Part shown: positions 63,809-64,000 of the stretch, one piece after another
How the letters are laid out: every line of letters starts with the position of its first letter
Position numbering within the stretch: position 1 is the stretch's first letter
Origin: Thauera sp. 2A1
GTDB taxonomy: Bacteria; Pseudomonadota; Gammaproteobacteria; Burkholderiales; Rhodocyclaceae
Reading direction: 5' to 3'
Length of the DNA: 64,000 nucleotides
Assembly: GCF_009469595.2 (NCBI RefSeq)
Contig: NZ_SSXV01000004.1
Location: 62,001-126,000 of the forward strand
Notes under the pieces: generated by a model
The model's database searches: none
What the model was told of the DNA's origin: nothing
Seen by the model: only the letters and a program-made list of their open reading frames with translations
Program-made: the position numbers and the translations under genes

Positions 63809-64000
63809 TCAGCCGTGCCGCAGCAGCTGGCTGGCTTCCAGCGCGACCACGGCGATGACGGCCGCGATCTCCGTGCGCAGCAGGCGCTGATGCGTCTCGC
63901 GGGACGGCTCCCGCCGCAACAGGCGCCGACGCATCCACCACCAGCCGTAAGCCGTCGCTCCGTAGAGGCACAGACGCCACACGAAGAAGTGGCCGGCGTG
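63809..64000 (-). CDS. ICE conjugation gene, C-terminal part only
   Basis: The frame enters from the right edge and ends at 63809. The visible 63 residues (HAGHFFVWRLCLYGATAYGW, RRRLLRREPSRETHQRLLRT, EIAAVIAVVALEASQLLRHG) show a hydrophobic stretch then a basic region. No family can be named from this. It directly precedes traG in the same direction, so it is probably another conjugation membrane protein. Confidence 0.55.
   Translation of the reverse strand, partial: HAGHFFVWRLCLYGATAYGWWWMRRRLLRREPSRETHQRLLRTEIAAVIAVVALEASQLLRHG

Overview
The window is high-GC DNA of a betaproteobacterium, most likely a Rhodocyclales member of the Thauera/Azoarcus/Aromatoleum type. That placement is an inference from the gene mix: a four-component toluene monooxygenase with TodST-type control, an EIIA(Man)-HPr-EI set, and a clc-like ICE at a tRNA-Gly gene. 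No rRNA or other phylogenetic marker is present. Most of the window is compact chromosome; two segments (about 18.9-23.3 kb and 54.6-64 kb) are accessory.

Left part (1-18.7 kb). Five genes (cfa-like, DUF1365, FAD oxidoreductase, FolE2, glutathione peroxidase) plus an unknown small secreted protein form a leftward unit. It is divergent from a MerR/B12-binding regulator that carries the CarH/LitR cobalamin motifs. The palindrome TTGTCCTGGACAA occurs three times around this regulator. Next come an NhaR-like LysR regulator, a manganese (yybP-ykoY) riboswitch ahead of terC and a second-type ftsH, a cupin-lipocalin-exonuclease/GIY-YIG operon, a CDF metal exporter, a ferric-reductase-like flavocytochrome, and a fused cNMP-binding/acetate kinase/PduL protein.

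First accessory segment (18.9-23.3 kb). Visibly lower-GC DNA holds a decayed excisionase-type HTH fragment, then two translationally coupled genes: a Schlafen/AlbA_2 protein with a GHKL-like C-terminus, and a ParA-type ATPase. I know no named system for this pair. Two tandem DUF1778-GNAT toxin-antitoxin modules follow, both with the toxin centre deleted. After a GST gene comes a molybdenum hydroxylase operon (iorA-iorB-xdhC-mocA).

Centre (28.7-54.5 kb). The toluene monooxygenase operon tmoABCDEF is followed by a FadL/TodX-type porin and a TodS/TodT-like two-component pair, giving uptake, oxidation and sensing in one block. Then follow a LysR regulator divergent from a secreted M20 amidohydrolase, a lipoprotein, an FKBP isomerase, a TetR-controlled ABC export set, a cysteine-dioxygenase-like cupin, and an ammonium transporter with a sigma-54 promoter and an NtrC site. 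The tRNA hydroxylation protein TrhP, the ABC-F protein YbiT and the PTS genes complete the block. Three copies of a palindromic intergenic repeat are present (21.9, 50.0 and 50.2 kb).

Right end (54.5-64 kb). The left end of an integrative conjugative element begins at an intact tRNA-Gly(CCC). A second tRNA-Gly just upstream is cut off in its T arm. The element carries an IntB13-like integrase, a LysR effector-domain-only protein divergent from an XRE repressor, a MobH relaxase, an AbiE toxin-antitoxin pair as cargo, DUF3742, a TraG-like mating-pore protein, and the start of a further gene cut by the window edge.
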